Source of the DNA: Pithys albifrons albifrons
Lineage: Eukaryota > Chordata > Aves > Passeriformes > Thamnophilidae
Reading direction: 5' to 3'
Assembly: GCF_047495875.1 (NCBI RefSeq)
Contig: NC_092471.1
Coordinates: forward strand, 14,281,001 to 14,345,000
DNA length: 64,000 bases
The translations under genes and the position numbers were made by a program. Positions 52,150 to 64,000 of this stretch are shown piece after piece. Every line of letters starts with the position of its first letter. Position 1 is the stretch's first letter. Below the pieces are notes generated by a model. That model saw nothing but the letters and a program-made list of their open reading frames with translations. It did no database searches and was not told the origin of the DNA.

Positions 52150-52435
52150 CTGCAAAGGTATCGGCGGAATTGAATTTTATTTCAGCTGATGCAAAGTCAA
52201 TCTCCCAGAAGCCCAGTTGTTTTACAGGGGTTCTTGATACAAATACCTCAGGAGCGGGAAAGATCTTTTATTAGATCTCTCTCAAATGCTGAGTTTAAGA
52301 TTCTGAATTCTCCTGGTCTATCTAATCCTTCTCTTTTAAAATTATGTTGCCCCAGATTGGGAATGAGTGGGCTTTTATGGTACATATGATCAGCCTTCCT
52401 AAGTGTTACAATAAATACATTTGCAGGAGGTGGTT
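52150..52435 (-). mobile_element. Possible LTR fragment
   Basis: Read on the minus strand, this stretch has 'ccataaaagcccactc' (TATA-like), then 'ctaataaaagatctttcccg' (poly(A)-signal-like), then 'gaaataaaattcaattccgc' and 'cgatacctttgcag'. It also holds several CpGs otherwise rare here. Together these resemble an avian LTR from promoter to U5. On the plus strand 'gttacaataaatacatttgc' near 52407 resembles the R region of the 18.4-kb LTR, so strand is uncertain. No boundaries or duplications were found. Equally it may be unique sequence. Confidence 0.3.
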
Positions 52436-55400
52436 CCTAGACTAGAGTGGAGGCCTGAGGGAGTTGTGGAAGAGATTAACTTGCTGATCAATTATTCCAT
52501 GAACAAAGTAAAGGATAAATCTGAATAAATTATTTGCTGCAGTGGCTCTGTTTCCAGCTGCACTGGCAATGACATAATATGTTCTAATATCATTTATGAA
52601 TTCACGTAGAAAGACCTACAGCATTTAAAAAGCTGGTGAGAAGGTCACCAGTGGAAGACTGCTTTGAAAAACACAGCATGAGTTTTTTTCACATGGAATA
52701 TCAGATTGTCAAAGAATGGGGAGAAGAAACCTTGCTTTCCAAATGCTGTTATTGTGAACATTATTCTCATGTTAAATAGTTAATAATTTGGATGGAAATT
52801 TGGGTGGTTATAAAAGTATGCTAATACTAATGGATAAAGTACAAAAATGCTTTCTATTGCAGTTTTTAATCCAAACTAAGAGTAGTGAAATATTTCAAAA
52901 TGCCTGTACATTAAAACTGTATTTTTGGAGTTACACAACACATCTGTTCAAGTTATTATTATTAAATTCACATATCAAAACCTTCTATACATTTGTACAC
53001 TAATCTCTGCTTTGATCACTGTCCACAGTTGCTTTTCCCTCCCTGGGAGATCAGTGTTTGTGCATTCCCAGTGATGTAAACTTTAGAGTCTGCTTCTTGA
53101 GGCATTTTTGTGCACTAGTCTATTTTGTGGTACTTTAAGATCAGGAATAGTACAACAGTAAAGACACAGTGAAGTAGTTCCTTCAGAAAAACCCAGCTGT
53201 GTTTTCCCCTAAGGTGTATCTTGCTTTCAGCCCCTGAGGTCTGTTACTGACCTTGTCTTCAGTTCTATGTATGCACTTGGGTTTCTGTGTCTTCTGTAGA
53301 TGCTTGGCCAGAAAATGTGCATCTCGATTCCTCAAGAAAATGAAAAACTTGAACTACCAGGAGTACTGAGGCCCATTTTGACTGCCTTTTTTTCTCCCCT
53401 CTCATTGCATTTCTACTATATTCAATCAGCCCATTTGTGGGACCTGTGGGAGTAGAGGGCAGCAGGAGCCAGATGAGTCTGAAATTTGCTGTAATGGTAT
53501 CCAGGCCTTGCATTGCTGGAGCAGACAGGAGTAATAGGGATTTTATTATTTATCTTGGGGTCTAATCTTATCTTCAGTTAAACATAAATGCATTTTACAG
53601 TTTTTGGTAGAGTTCCTTTAGAGATGTTGAGCACTTCTAGGAAAAAAGTCTTAGATAATAATATTATAAGCAAAGCATATTTTGTTGAGGACTTTATTTT
53701 GCTATTATGTTGCATCTTGTCAAAATCTGAGCTTCCCTGGAGAGAAGGGAAGACAAGCTGGCTGTTTGTTCTCCAGGCCACAGTTATTTGAGTGAAGTGG
53801 CATAATAAGTGATTGGAAAAATTAGTGGTGCAAACTCAGGAGAAAAACATGTGCATGTCTTAAGAAAAATTAAAAAATTATGCATGCTTCTGTTAGCTTA
53901 AAGTGTTATCAAGAGGTGCCTTAAACAAGGTGAAATTTGTCATTTCTTGTGGACTACAACCAAGGAGAACTAATTATCAGGAAAAGTTTTCTCCTGTGGA
54001 CTGCAAAATCAGTCTTTAGGTCAGAATAAATGATAATGAAGAAGTGTGGTTATTAAGTCTAATGCATGGTTTCTAGAGAATAAATCAGAAAGGTCACTCA
54101 ATAGGGTATTATCATACAGAAGCTTTCAAGCCTGCAGATTGTGATTTGGTTAATAAAATATGCTGAATATTTAACAAATTTGCATCATGTATGCCTCCCT
54201 TATCTCTGCTGAATCATTAAATGAGAAAATGTAACTCCCAAGGACCTTTAACATGAGAATGGGAGTGAAACACTTTCTTCCAAAAATTCAATCTACTTGT
54301 GTGAAAAACAAAATAATCACAAATAAGAACACTAAAAATCCTTAAAACCTTATTAAGCTGTTTTCCTGAGGGCGACTGCTGTAAAGAATGTTGCATGAAG
54401 GAGGTGGGAACTTGAGAGCACAGGGACAACTGCAGAGAACAAGCTGGGGGTGCTGCAGGCTCTGCTCCAGGTGTTCTTGGCTTTGGTTTGGAGTGCCCCT
54501 TCCTGAACCTGCATACCTTGGCAGGACTGATAGGGGCTGACCTGCTGAGAAAACACAAACCCAGATCACCTGACAGATGTAACAGAAAAGATTAGTTTTA
54601 GTGCAGGAATGTGGCAGGAGAAGGAAGAGGGATAGGAGCAATGAAAAGTCTTGCCCATTCCCTCCAGTTCAGACCATGGTATGCTTTTAGTTCTTTTTTT
54701 TTCTTTAAAAAAAACCCCAACAAAACATTGTTAAACCTTTGTCTGAAATATTTGGTGTTTTTTTGGTTGGTTGATTTTGTTTGTGTTTAATTTTGTTGGG
54801 ATTTTTTTTAACATGGAATGAGCTGCTGCAAGCAAGATCCCTAAACAATCCATTGGCTGCTTTTCTAGCATTGTTTGATGCCTGATTTTAACTCTCCTTT
54901 TTACATAACTAAATGCATTCTGTCTGACCATGAAGATCAGTTCATCACTCTGCTTACAGAATTTTTTTGCATATTGAGAACAGGGTATTCTTCATCCTTC
55001 ATGTTTTTCCTCCCATGCCAGAAGCTTTTCCTTATCTAATGACTTTTCTTGTTCCCCTGTGGGCAGTTTCCTACATATTTTTGGAAGGGTCCTCGCCTTT
55101 GAAGAGAATATCTTGAATTGAAATCAGGTTTCAAAGAGGTTGAAGGCTTTTATTTAATTTCAGACATATGCTCTTGAATGCCTTTGAAAACTTGAGGCCA
55201 GTGGCACACAGAATCCAAACCATCCCCTGCACCCTGGTACAGGCATTTTAGTGGGCTTTGATATGTGGGCAGAGTGGAAGAGAAGTTGCCTACTGTGATT
55301 CACTAATATAGTTTTCCTTATTTTTTTCATTTATTGATTCACACTTAAGTATGTATTAAAATAATGTTCTTTGCCTTGTTTTCCTTCCTCTCCCCTTCTT

Positions 55401-58400
55401 TGACAGCCAGTGGTTGTGTCACAACTCCCTCTGACTCCAGAAGTGTTGGAAGAAGAAACACAAAAGTTTTTCTCTACTGAAGGAAGTTTTAGGATACTTC
55501 TTTTAATGATCCAAATAGAAAAGCTTGATTAGAAAAAAAAATTATATTTCACTCATTTTTTCTTTCAGCAAAGGGATCAAATAAGAAACAACCTGGGGAG
55601 GCAGCATTAGTTTTAAGTTAAGGTGCTTAGCTTAAATTTAGGAAAATCAGAGGTTTTATTCTTGAGCTTTGAGAGCTGCAGTGTAATTTGAGGAGTGAGT
55701 TTTTATGCCTCTTTCCTGATTGTGAAAATGGCCATATTCCTGTAAACTGATTTTATGAAGTAAAATGATTTTATTATTTGAATTATAGTCTTAGAGCATC
55801 TCTTATAACGAACTCTTTTTCTGACAACTTGTTACCTGCATTTAGAAGAAAAATGAACTAAGCAGCATAACATCAACTGGGATCTTCTGAATTGTGGCAT
55901 GCAAGTGGATAATAATTCAATTTGGTTTTTGTTGTTTCTCAAATAATTCTTCTGGTGCACTGAAGTGTGTAAAAGGAAGTGTATTCCTGGGGAACTGTAG
56001 TTTGTTTGAAGTGGAATCTTTAAACTCTTTTGCTTTAACTATTGTGACAATGTAAATCTATGTGAGCATTGTCTTTGAGCTGTCACAATTGGCCTCAAAC
56101 TTGACTGGAAGTTCTGAAGCTCAAGAATCTCTGTAAATGGTACAGGGAAACCAGTCAAAGCTGTTCTGAAACATTTACATAGTCTGCTACAGCCTGTGTT
56201 GGAACAATGAAAACAATGTTAAAGTATTATGTATAGAGTGTTGACTTCTTGCTTTAGGCCATATCAGATGAGAGTTCATTCATGGTTCAGCTCTTGATCT
56301 GTTCTCTTTGCTGTCGATGTTTAATATTGTCAAGGGAATATGAGAATATGCCACTGCCAAATCCAGTCATGCTGTTGATATTTCATTTGATCTCTAGCAT
56401 CTTGTTGTAAATGCAAATTCTTGGCAGACATGACTGGCATTGAGTGAGCATAATTCCTACTTGCACTTTAGGATGCTGTGGTGATAAGAAGATGGTAAAA
56501 TAGAAGCTTGGTTTGAACATAAAATTTGCATTGCCTTTAAAGAAAGTCGTGCTAGATCTCTGTGGAATTTCAGTTAATTTTCCCCATCAATGTAGTGCCA
56601 ACTGGGTGAAAATTTTCACTCTTGTCTGTTCCACAAGGTGTAAAAGAAAATGTGGTACTCAGCACCTCTTTTAGGCGAGGAGCCAGTCTAATGCGGATTT
56701 TACTGATAGTGGTGTTGTTACTAAGTTTTCCTACCTTTTTTCTTCACCTCAGCTGCTTAACAGCACCTTGGAACTTGAACTACTTGGGGTAAAGTTTGGT
56801 TTCTCAGGTGAGCATGAGACCACAGAGGTTCCAATGGTTATGGACAGGACAGGAACAGCTGTAGAAGCACCAATAAATTGCAGGACCTTTGTAAGCTGAG
56901 TGGATTGTAGACTTCACTCTCCTTTGTGCTCCCCTTCTGTAGCACTTGTGGTGTGAATGACGTTCTGAGATGCTTCAGAACTCAGCTTGATGTGGAAATT
57001 TGGACACCTCTTCACAAGGGAAAGGCTCTTACACCTGTGAACACTCCCTGTGCCCTCAAGTTTCTGTACAACTGCATGTGAAGAAAAAATGCTTTTAAAG
57101 AGCATTCTCATAAGTGATGGCCAAGTTCAAGCTAAAGTTCTACACTGGTCACTTGTCATTTGGTACAATGAGATCAGTTATCAAAATCTGTGAGAGACCT
57201 ATTAGCCATGAACAATCTTCTTAGGGCATATGAGGCCTCTGCTCTTTGAACCTCCATGTGTGAGGGATGGGCTTGTCCTCCTCAGCTCTGCCTACTAGAA
57301 AAAAATAGATCTTTTTCTATTCTTTTGTCTCTTATTCTATAAGAAGTAGTGATGGTAGAGATGCGGAAAACACTTGTATTCCTTTATTCCTTTGAACTGC
57401 TGTTCTCTGTTGCTCTCAGTGGGTTTCTTTAAAAGGTTTTCTTTTAAAACTAGCCTAGTGCTATTATTCACTTTGACTTCATCTTAAATGCATATATATA
57501 TAAAATCTGTGCTAGACATGTATTATTAGATTTAGATGCATATTACATTAAATTGTTGAACAAGTTGCCAATTGTATGAAATCGAGGTTAAGTGCACTTC
57601 TCAGATTTTAGCAAATCTATGTCCTCATAAAACTAAGATTCATGACAAGATAAAACTTGCTGAGAAGTCAGAAATTCGTAGAATTTGTTTAAAAATAACT
57701 TAAAATTCCTGAAAAAAGGGCTTTGTAAATCAGGATTCTTAAACTGTAGAATTTTTGCCAAGTAATTTTTAGCATTCTTGAAATATTGAATCTGAGAGTT
57801 AATATGAGGAACCTAAACTTTTTTTGGCTGGTGAAAAAAAAATATTCTACCAGGAAGTAAAGGCACGCTTGTGCACCAGAGCAAAGAGGTTTTTGTGTTT
57901 TGGTGTTTGAATGTTGTTGCAAGTGTTACTTATTACTTGCCTGAGATACAAGTGGAAACCATTAGATAAAATAAGCTCCCAATTAAAAGAAGAAAAGTTG
58001 GGTTTGTTGGGTACTGAAAGAGGAGAAACAGCAAAAAACTGGAATTTTTTTCTGTGCAGCTGTATTGGATGTACTCTAAAGAAACTGGTTATCAGCATGA
58101 AAAACCCTGAGAACAAGGCCACAAATTTTAATTAATAGAACCAAAACTTTTTTCTGTTTAAAATAATAAGAGTTTATCTCTTAAGTTCTAGAAAATTAAC
58201 TATTTTGTTTTTCTTAAAGACACTTCTGAATTTGAAATTTTAAAGGAAAATATAATGGCATCCAAACAAACTTTCCATGCGAGAATTTTGCGATTAATTC
58301 AGGTTCATTCCAAGAAGTTGAGTGTACAACTGGAAGGACCATATAATACTTTATATTTACAAGTCATCATGTAGCAGTTAATTAGCTGAGATTTCAGACA

Positions 58401-61400
58401 GCTCTTGTGCCTGTATCTCAACCAGGGATGTTTTCTGGCTTTATTAAAAAGCTTTAGTGGAATTAAGTCTACTAATCCAGCCCCCCAGGTCCCAGAATGT
58501 GAATGTTCCTGGTTCCTGTGATAGCGAGAGATTTAAGAGAAAACATTGAAAAATTGCACCCTTTTTTTTTAAACTTTGAGATGGTTTTAGAGCTATGTTT
58601 GTTTTTTCTAATTAGAAGGAATTAATACAAACAAATCACTTAAGTATTTGCTTTGTTGAAATCTGTCAAGCCTTATGTCATAAGCTTTCATTTAGCACGA
58701 AATCAGAAAAAACCTCCAATTTTCTGACTTCTGGTCACCAGGGTTTTGCCACTTTGGATCCCATTCTGATGTGCAGCAGGAGTTAGTTGTCACTGCTTTA
58801 TATGGACTCACCTTGTGTGTGCTCTTATCATGTAGCTGTTGTTTGTTTGAAAGGAATTACAGCAAAACAATATTAATTTAAACCTTAGTTTATTGTTATG
58901 GTTACTCTTTCATATGGGCAAATGATGAGAAGGGTTGTAAACTGATTCTTGTTGTTATTTAGATAATAGAATTTGAATGTGTTACAAGTACTCTAAGGCA
59001 TTTTAACACTTTATTCTTGCCCACAAACAGGGTTTTTTAAAAATTGGTGTTCACAGTTGGACTGAACCAGGTTAACAGTAATTCATGGGCTTTTCTTCCA
59101 AGTCTATGTGCTTGCTGTAATGAGCTCTAGCCTGGCAAATTCAGTTTGATCCAAGACCTGGCTATTGTCATTAAGAGGTGCTGTGCTATCCACACAGGGC
59201 TGTGCAGGTTTGTGAGGCAGCTTTGAATGAATCCATCTGGCATGCTGCAAGTATGTGGAGATATGCTTCAGTAACACAGGTTTTCATCACATTGCCATCT
59301 TTTATTCAAGTGAGGAATAATTGACCTTCATTTGTTAAGCAGCCTAATGAGAAAGAAAGCAGATTTCTATTTAAACATTTATAGAAAATGCAGTGTAGGT
59401 ATTTTCACTTCTATTTCTCCATAGTGGTTTTTTCAGAATCTTATTAAAAATGTTTTCTTTTGTTAGGTTTTTTCCACTCACTTTCTGTTTTCCACTTCTG
59501 CTTCTATTTCCTCAAACTTTAAGCTACAGTAAGAACAATTCCTTTCAAAAGAAAAAGGGTCTACTGGAGATGAATGGGATCCATCTTCCAGAGAAGGGGA
59601 AGAGCATCTTGTCTCTTAGCTTTGACAAGCAGGTGGAGTGGGCTTCAAATTAAAGGTGCCTGTGGAGGGGAACCTCTATCCATCCCACCTCTGTGAAGTC
59701 AGGCTGAGAGAGTTGGGGCAAAAAGGATTTTTCATTTCTTTTTAGTGTCACACAAGTCTTAATTATTACACTTCTTTCTATTTTGTAGACCAAGCAGCTC
59801 TTTTCCGAGGGAGGAAATAGCATCTCAAAGAGAGAAATAATTTTTAAGATAAAATATGTCAGTTTTAGGCACAGATTGTGGCTTTACATGCTGGTGATGG
59901 TTGAGTCTTGGGGTATGTGTGCTGTGGTTGCCATTGGCAACTTAACATTAAGCTCCTTGGGCAATTGCAGCTGGTTCTGTCTGACTCTGGTAAAAGCAGT
60001 ATCATAGTTCTGTAGTCAGGAGTGACTAATAGTAGGGTTTTAATGCCTCCCACTGCAAAACAGCATGTCATTACAGCAGCTTCTAAACATATCTCATCAT
60101 GCATTTATCTTTTCCTGCACTATTGGTTGACTCCTATTCTCCTGAGATGGATTTAAATGTCATTTTATCTTTCAGTGATGGAAATGCTGATAGTTCATCT
60201 TAGAATGAAAATCACATTGAACAATATTTTGAGAAGAAAAGATAGAAGAATTTCAAACCCCTGTTTAGCTTATGTATTGGTAAATGATTAGTCCTGGTAT
60301 TATCTGTAAGTTATTAATAAAAAAATCACATTGATTTGAGGGGGTAATTAGAGAATATTGTCAGATTTTCCTGGAAACTTATGTTTTCAATTGTCAAGGT
60401 AATGCAACATTGCATTCCAAATTTTGTTGCCATTTTTTCTGTGACTGCAACAAAAAGTATTTAATGGGCTCAGAAAGGAAAAAAGCTGAGCACACCATTA
60501 TGCCTTAACACCAGATATATTCAATGACAGATGGCTATGCATGTTGAGTGTTGTTTTAAGCTATAATTGGATGCTTATGTAAGTATGCTTAGTCAAATAG
60601 GTGTAATTAAGCTGTCCTGTTACGCAGGCTAAATTACAGGGCAGGCCAGGTCCCAGAGATGTCAAAAGTAATGGTTACACTGGACTCGTTCTGTTGACAC
60701 TTACCTAGACAAAACCCAAATAGAAGCATCTGCTGTTTGCAGTTATTGCTGTTTACTGCAAGGCCTAAAGAATCAGATGAAGATGAAAATTAAATGACAC
60801 AAAATGCCATGGGAGGTTTTGTCTGGTCTATTTTTAAACTTCAAGCCATGATATGTGTGGAAGGAAAAGGAGTCACAAGTGACATTTATTCTTAACACAG
60901 CCAGTAGCCTCCTTATTGTAATGAGGTGTGATGTTGGTGCAGAAGTTTCTAGTTGAAGCCAGTAAGTTGGTGAATACTAAGCAGAACCTTGAAAATTGAT
61001 ATGGCTGCTCTTACTGAGTAATATTGTGAATGGACTGTTAGATATAACAAAACAATGTAGTCAATGAGCACAAAGTGTTTCTGCTACTTGATGACAAGTA
61101 AACCCAAGCTGCAGAAATACAAGTTGTCTGTGCTCATCTGCTCTTGCTGTGATGTGGAAGGAATGTTTTCTCATACTGTGGCAACAGAGAAAAGCAGCAG
61201 TTTTGGAAGAACTACTCTGTTCAAATCAAGTTTAATTAGTTTCTATATTAACATGACACTTGGCTTAGTTGTTTAAATTAATCCTGAGTGCTGAACTTGT
61301 TAAAACCATGGTAAATGTGTTCTGTCCTTGTATGTATATTGGGATAATTTCAAGAAGTTATTGTTAGAAATTAACATAATCTTTATGGACTTGCCCAGAA

Positions 61401-63830
61401 AACCGAGCCTTTATACACATAGGTCAAGTTGTTTTCCATCACTGAGTTAAGAATAAGCAACTGTTTTACCATCAAAGTGATGTTAGGAGAAGTGAAAAAT
61501 AAGACCAGGTTTCAGATTTAAACTAGTGGGATGTTTTTTTGGATGTTTCCATTTTTAACATGCACAAGTCATACCAACTTGGAACAGAAGCCATCTTCTG
61601 GCAGGATGTTTTTCATAATACTTATATATGATACTCTTCTCACACACCTTCCTTCAGCAAGGTGTGTTTGCAGGAGATATGAGGAGCACCACCTCCTTTT
61701 TTACAGAGCATGATCCTGTTCCTTAAGAGAGCATTTGCTTCCCTGCCCACAGGTGCATCTTCTACTCTAGGTACCAAACAGAAGTCTTAGCTTTTGGCTT
61801 TGTATGTGATCTGCAGAGAAATGCAGAATTATAACATCGTTACTATGTTTGTCTCACTGCAAGGTTTTATTGTCTGTTTAGAACTGTGTGGCCTGGAATT
61901 TCCCTGGTTTTCTGTTTTCCCCAGGAACTGAATGATACTGTGTTGCTGAAAAGTGAGATGCTTCATAATTAAGATCTTTAAGTTCAGTCTAAGTCCTGTC
62001 TGAAGCCTAGAGCAGGCACCTGGTAATTTCGAGTTGCTGGGCAACCAGTAGATGCAGTAAATTTGGAAAATATCAGTGTTTCCCCACATAACTAATTCTA
62101 TTGTCTTTATAAATTCTGACATATGGATTACCTTTCCAGGTTTATTTTGTTCCTCCTCACTTAAGTCTAAAATACCAGAGGGGTTTTTTTAATGGAAAGA
62201 TAATGTGTACCATTTTAATTGTTGTCATATTTAAATTACAGAACACAATTGGTTAGAAAATAAGTTGTATTTAATCTTTGATCTTTATTTCAGCTACCTT
62301 AACTTCCATATCTGTCAATTTGCAAGGAGTATTGTTTGACACAAATGCCAAGCTGCAACTAGAAACTTGTTTCTCTTTATAAGGTGAATTTTTCCTGTTA
62401 CCTTTACTTTATGGCTAGCTGCAGGAAAAAAATAAGTTGAGAAATGTTGCCTACAATTGAGTGTTGACACTTGGGAATAATAATGAATTTATTCCACCCA
62501 ATAATCCCTTCATTTGGGAGTTTGTCAGTGTATTTTAAGCAAAAAGACCAAAGACCAATATTTTCCTGCTACTGCCAATTGTTTAATGCAGAGATGCTTG
62601 GATAGTATGTAGCAAAGGAATTTTAAGATGGAAAGGGCAACATGGAAAGCATTCCACCATAATTCAAGTTTTGCTGTAGTTAATGGGTTTAGAATGTAAT
62701 TTAATGAGATGCCTGAATATCATAATAATGGTACTATGTTTATGTAGTTTATTGTAGAAATGTACCTGTAGTTGTCTTGCTTTACAGAATGTACCTGAAA
62801 GTCCTTCTGAGGAATAAATGAACTGTGGCCACTTTGTCATGTCTAAGTGTGCAACTGTGAGGATGGGGGAGTCAGGAGTGATGTGGTGAGCAAATTTTTG
62901 TATCAATAACCACAGGGAAGGCTCCAAGTCTCCACCTGGGACTGACTTGGTTAAGTTCATGCTGGACGGAACATGAGACTGAAGAGCTGGAAATGCAATT
63001 TCTGTTCTCATCACAATTATTTTAGCAAGGCCTTATCATGAACTTTGTGCAGAGGGGACAGTGTTACCCTCATCCAGACAGACTTTCAGTTATGTGGTAA
63101 TTCCTGGTGTTATGTGTTTGTGCTTGAGGATGAAGCACAGAGGTTTGTCTTCATTTTGGGTTCAGACCCCTTTGTAAGGCAGGACTATATAACTCGTTGA
63201 ACTCTCTGGAGACAGAGTGGTCTCCGTGTGTGGTGCAGGAGCTTCAGTGAGACAGTCACAGATCATGTGCCTACTTGACTAGTGTAAGCATCTGATTCAA
63301 AGGCTGGGTTAGGTTTAGTGACAGGGCAGAAATGCTTAATGCTGTGTGAAACAGCATCATTAATCTTGCCTTACCCTGACTACTGCCTTAGATGAAACAA
63401 TTCAGCAATGGAAAAGCTAGAACAGAACATGTATGTTGGGTCAAAGTTGGCCTCTGCTGTGTAATTCTCCAAGATAATCAGCAATTTAGCTGTTTGCTTA
63501 GTTACTTTCATTAAATCATACCTGAATCTATTGCTTAAAAACATAAGTTTACAATAAATTGCAACGTGTGAGCTCTAAGGTCAATGTTATCAGTTGAAGG
63601 CAAAATACCATAACAAGTCTTGTATACACTTCCTCAGAGAGGAAATTGTCAGGTGTAAGCAGGTTTGTGTGTCCCTTCAAATCTGCTGTCAAAGGAACAC
63701 AGAGAAATTTAAATTGTGCAAAGCAGAAACTTAAATTAAAAGAGGCATTGAAGGGAATTTTGAGGTGTTATTGACAGCAACCTTGCAAATCAATGGTGCC
63801 CTGTGGGGTTGCACCAAAGTGTATTTTTAA
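52436..63830. other. Unannotated noncoding DNA
   Basis: No gene, RNA gene or identified transposon is seen over 11 kb. Open frames reach only 116 codons and lack domains. Short low-complexity tracts include T/A runs at about 54692-54715 and an alternating AT stretch at about 57493-57502. A possible regulatory element at 60548-60690 is listed separately. Confidence 0.6.
60548..60690. promoter_or_regulatory. Possible conserved noncoding element
   Basis: The segment contains gctataattgg, gtgtaattaagctg and gctaaattacag with a CpG (ttacgcagg) between them. Such homeodomain-type clustering in an otherwise plain region is typical of conserved enhancers. Conservation itself cannot be judged here. 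Confidence 0.22.
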
Positions 63831-63859
63831 GGGGGGTTGATGGGTGGGTGGGAGGGGGG
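63831..63859 (+). other. G-quadruplex motif
   Basis: Five G-runs (6, 3, 3, 3 and 6 bases) are separated by loops of 5, 1, 1 and 1 bases. This satisfies the standard pattern of four runs of at least three G with loops of 1-7, and the single-base loops predict a very stable parallel quadruplex on the plus strand. It lies isolated in AT-rich DNA with no promoter or gene start recognisable nearby. Confidence 0.85.
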
Positions 63860-64000
63860 AAGGTTTGTTTGCTGCTCCCTTGATAGAAACAGGAGTGGAA
63901 GTTGGCTGCCCTCTTTTGTAGAGTGTTATAGGCAGTTGTGCAAACCAACTATTGAAAAACTTCAAGATCTTTATTTTAAAGGATTGTGATCACTTAACTT
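63860..64000. other. Unannotated noncoding DNA to the window end
   Basis: Nothing recognisable. Confidence 0.6.

Noticed and set aside
1..64000. CRISPR array, prokaryotic operon or phage-type system
   Set aside because: There are no regularly spaced direct repeats, no tightly packed long open frames, and the repeats present are vertebrate CR1 and LTR elements.

Overview
The window reads as nuclear DNA from a bird, most likely a passerine. CR1 LINE 3' ends carry the diagnostic tail built from ATTCTATGATTCT. There are several avian-type endogenous retroviral LTR fragments and one piece of a dispersed repeat I recognise, from memory, as common in bird genomes. CpG is sparse throughout. I find no protein-coding gene I can support. 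The longest open frames (up to 156 codons) lie inside repeats or show no recognisable domain, and I see no convincing run of exons bounded by splice sites. The window is therefore best described as intergenic DNA or the interior of a very long intron. No CRISPR array, operon, prokaryotic or phage system is present.

Layout. 1-5.2 kb is unannotated AT-rich DNA. 5184-5653 is a solo LTR bounded by TG...CA with a perfect 7-bp flanking duplication, the cleanest mobile element here. 6.69-6.94 kb is a decayed CR1. 10.5 kb holds a small CR1 fragment with an internal deletion. 11.30-11.66 kb holds a 5S rRNA-derived unit followed by an unidentified body and a (CCAT)n tract, together possibly one SINE-like insertion. 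12.68-12.98 kb is a less decayed CR1 3' end in minus orientation. About 18.15-18.52 kb is an LTR fragment with a TATA box, a poly(A) signal and a U5-like end. About 25.62-26.09 kb is another LTR-like repeat. 29.0-29.46 kb is the common avian repeat, probably LTR-derived, in minus orientation.

From 29.5 kb to the end the sequence is mostly non-repetitive. It has short tandem duplications (29.63, 35.15 and 46.24 kb), an AT-rich three-unit repeat (37.86 kb), two diverged copies of a repeat I cannot name (36.22 and 49.00 kb), a possible MIR relic (50.2 kb), an LTR-like stretch (52.15 kb) and a strong G-quadruplex motif at 63.83 kb. Three stretches (9.29, 50.94 and 60.55 kb) look like possible conserved regulatory elements, but this cannot be shown from one sequence.

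No genes act together here. What the window offers is a record of layered insertions of different ages. I found no undescribed biological system. The most useful leads are the 5S-headed unit, the unnamed repeat pair and the solo LTR with exact boundaries.
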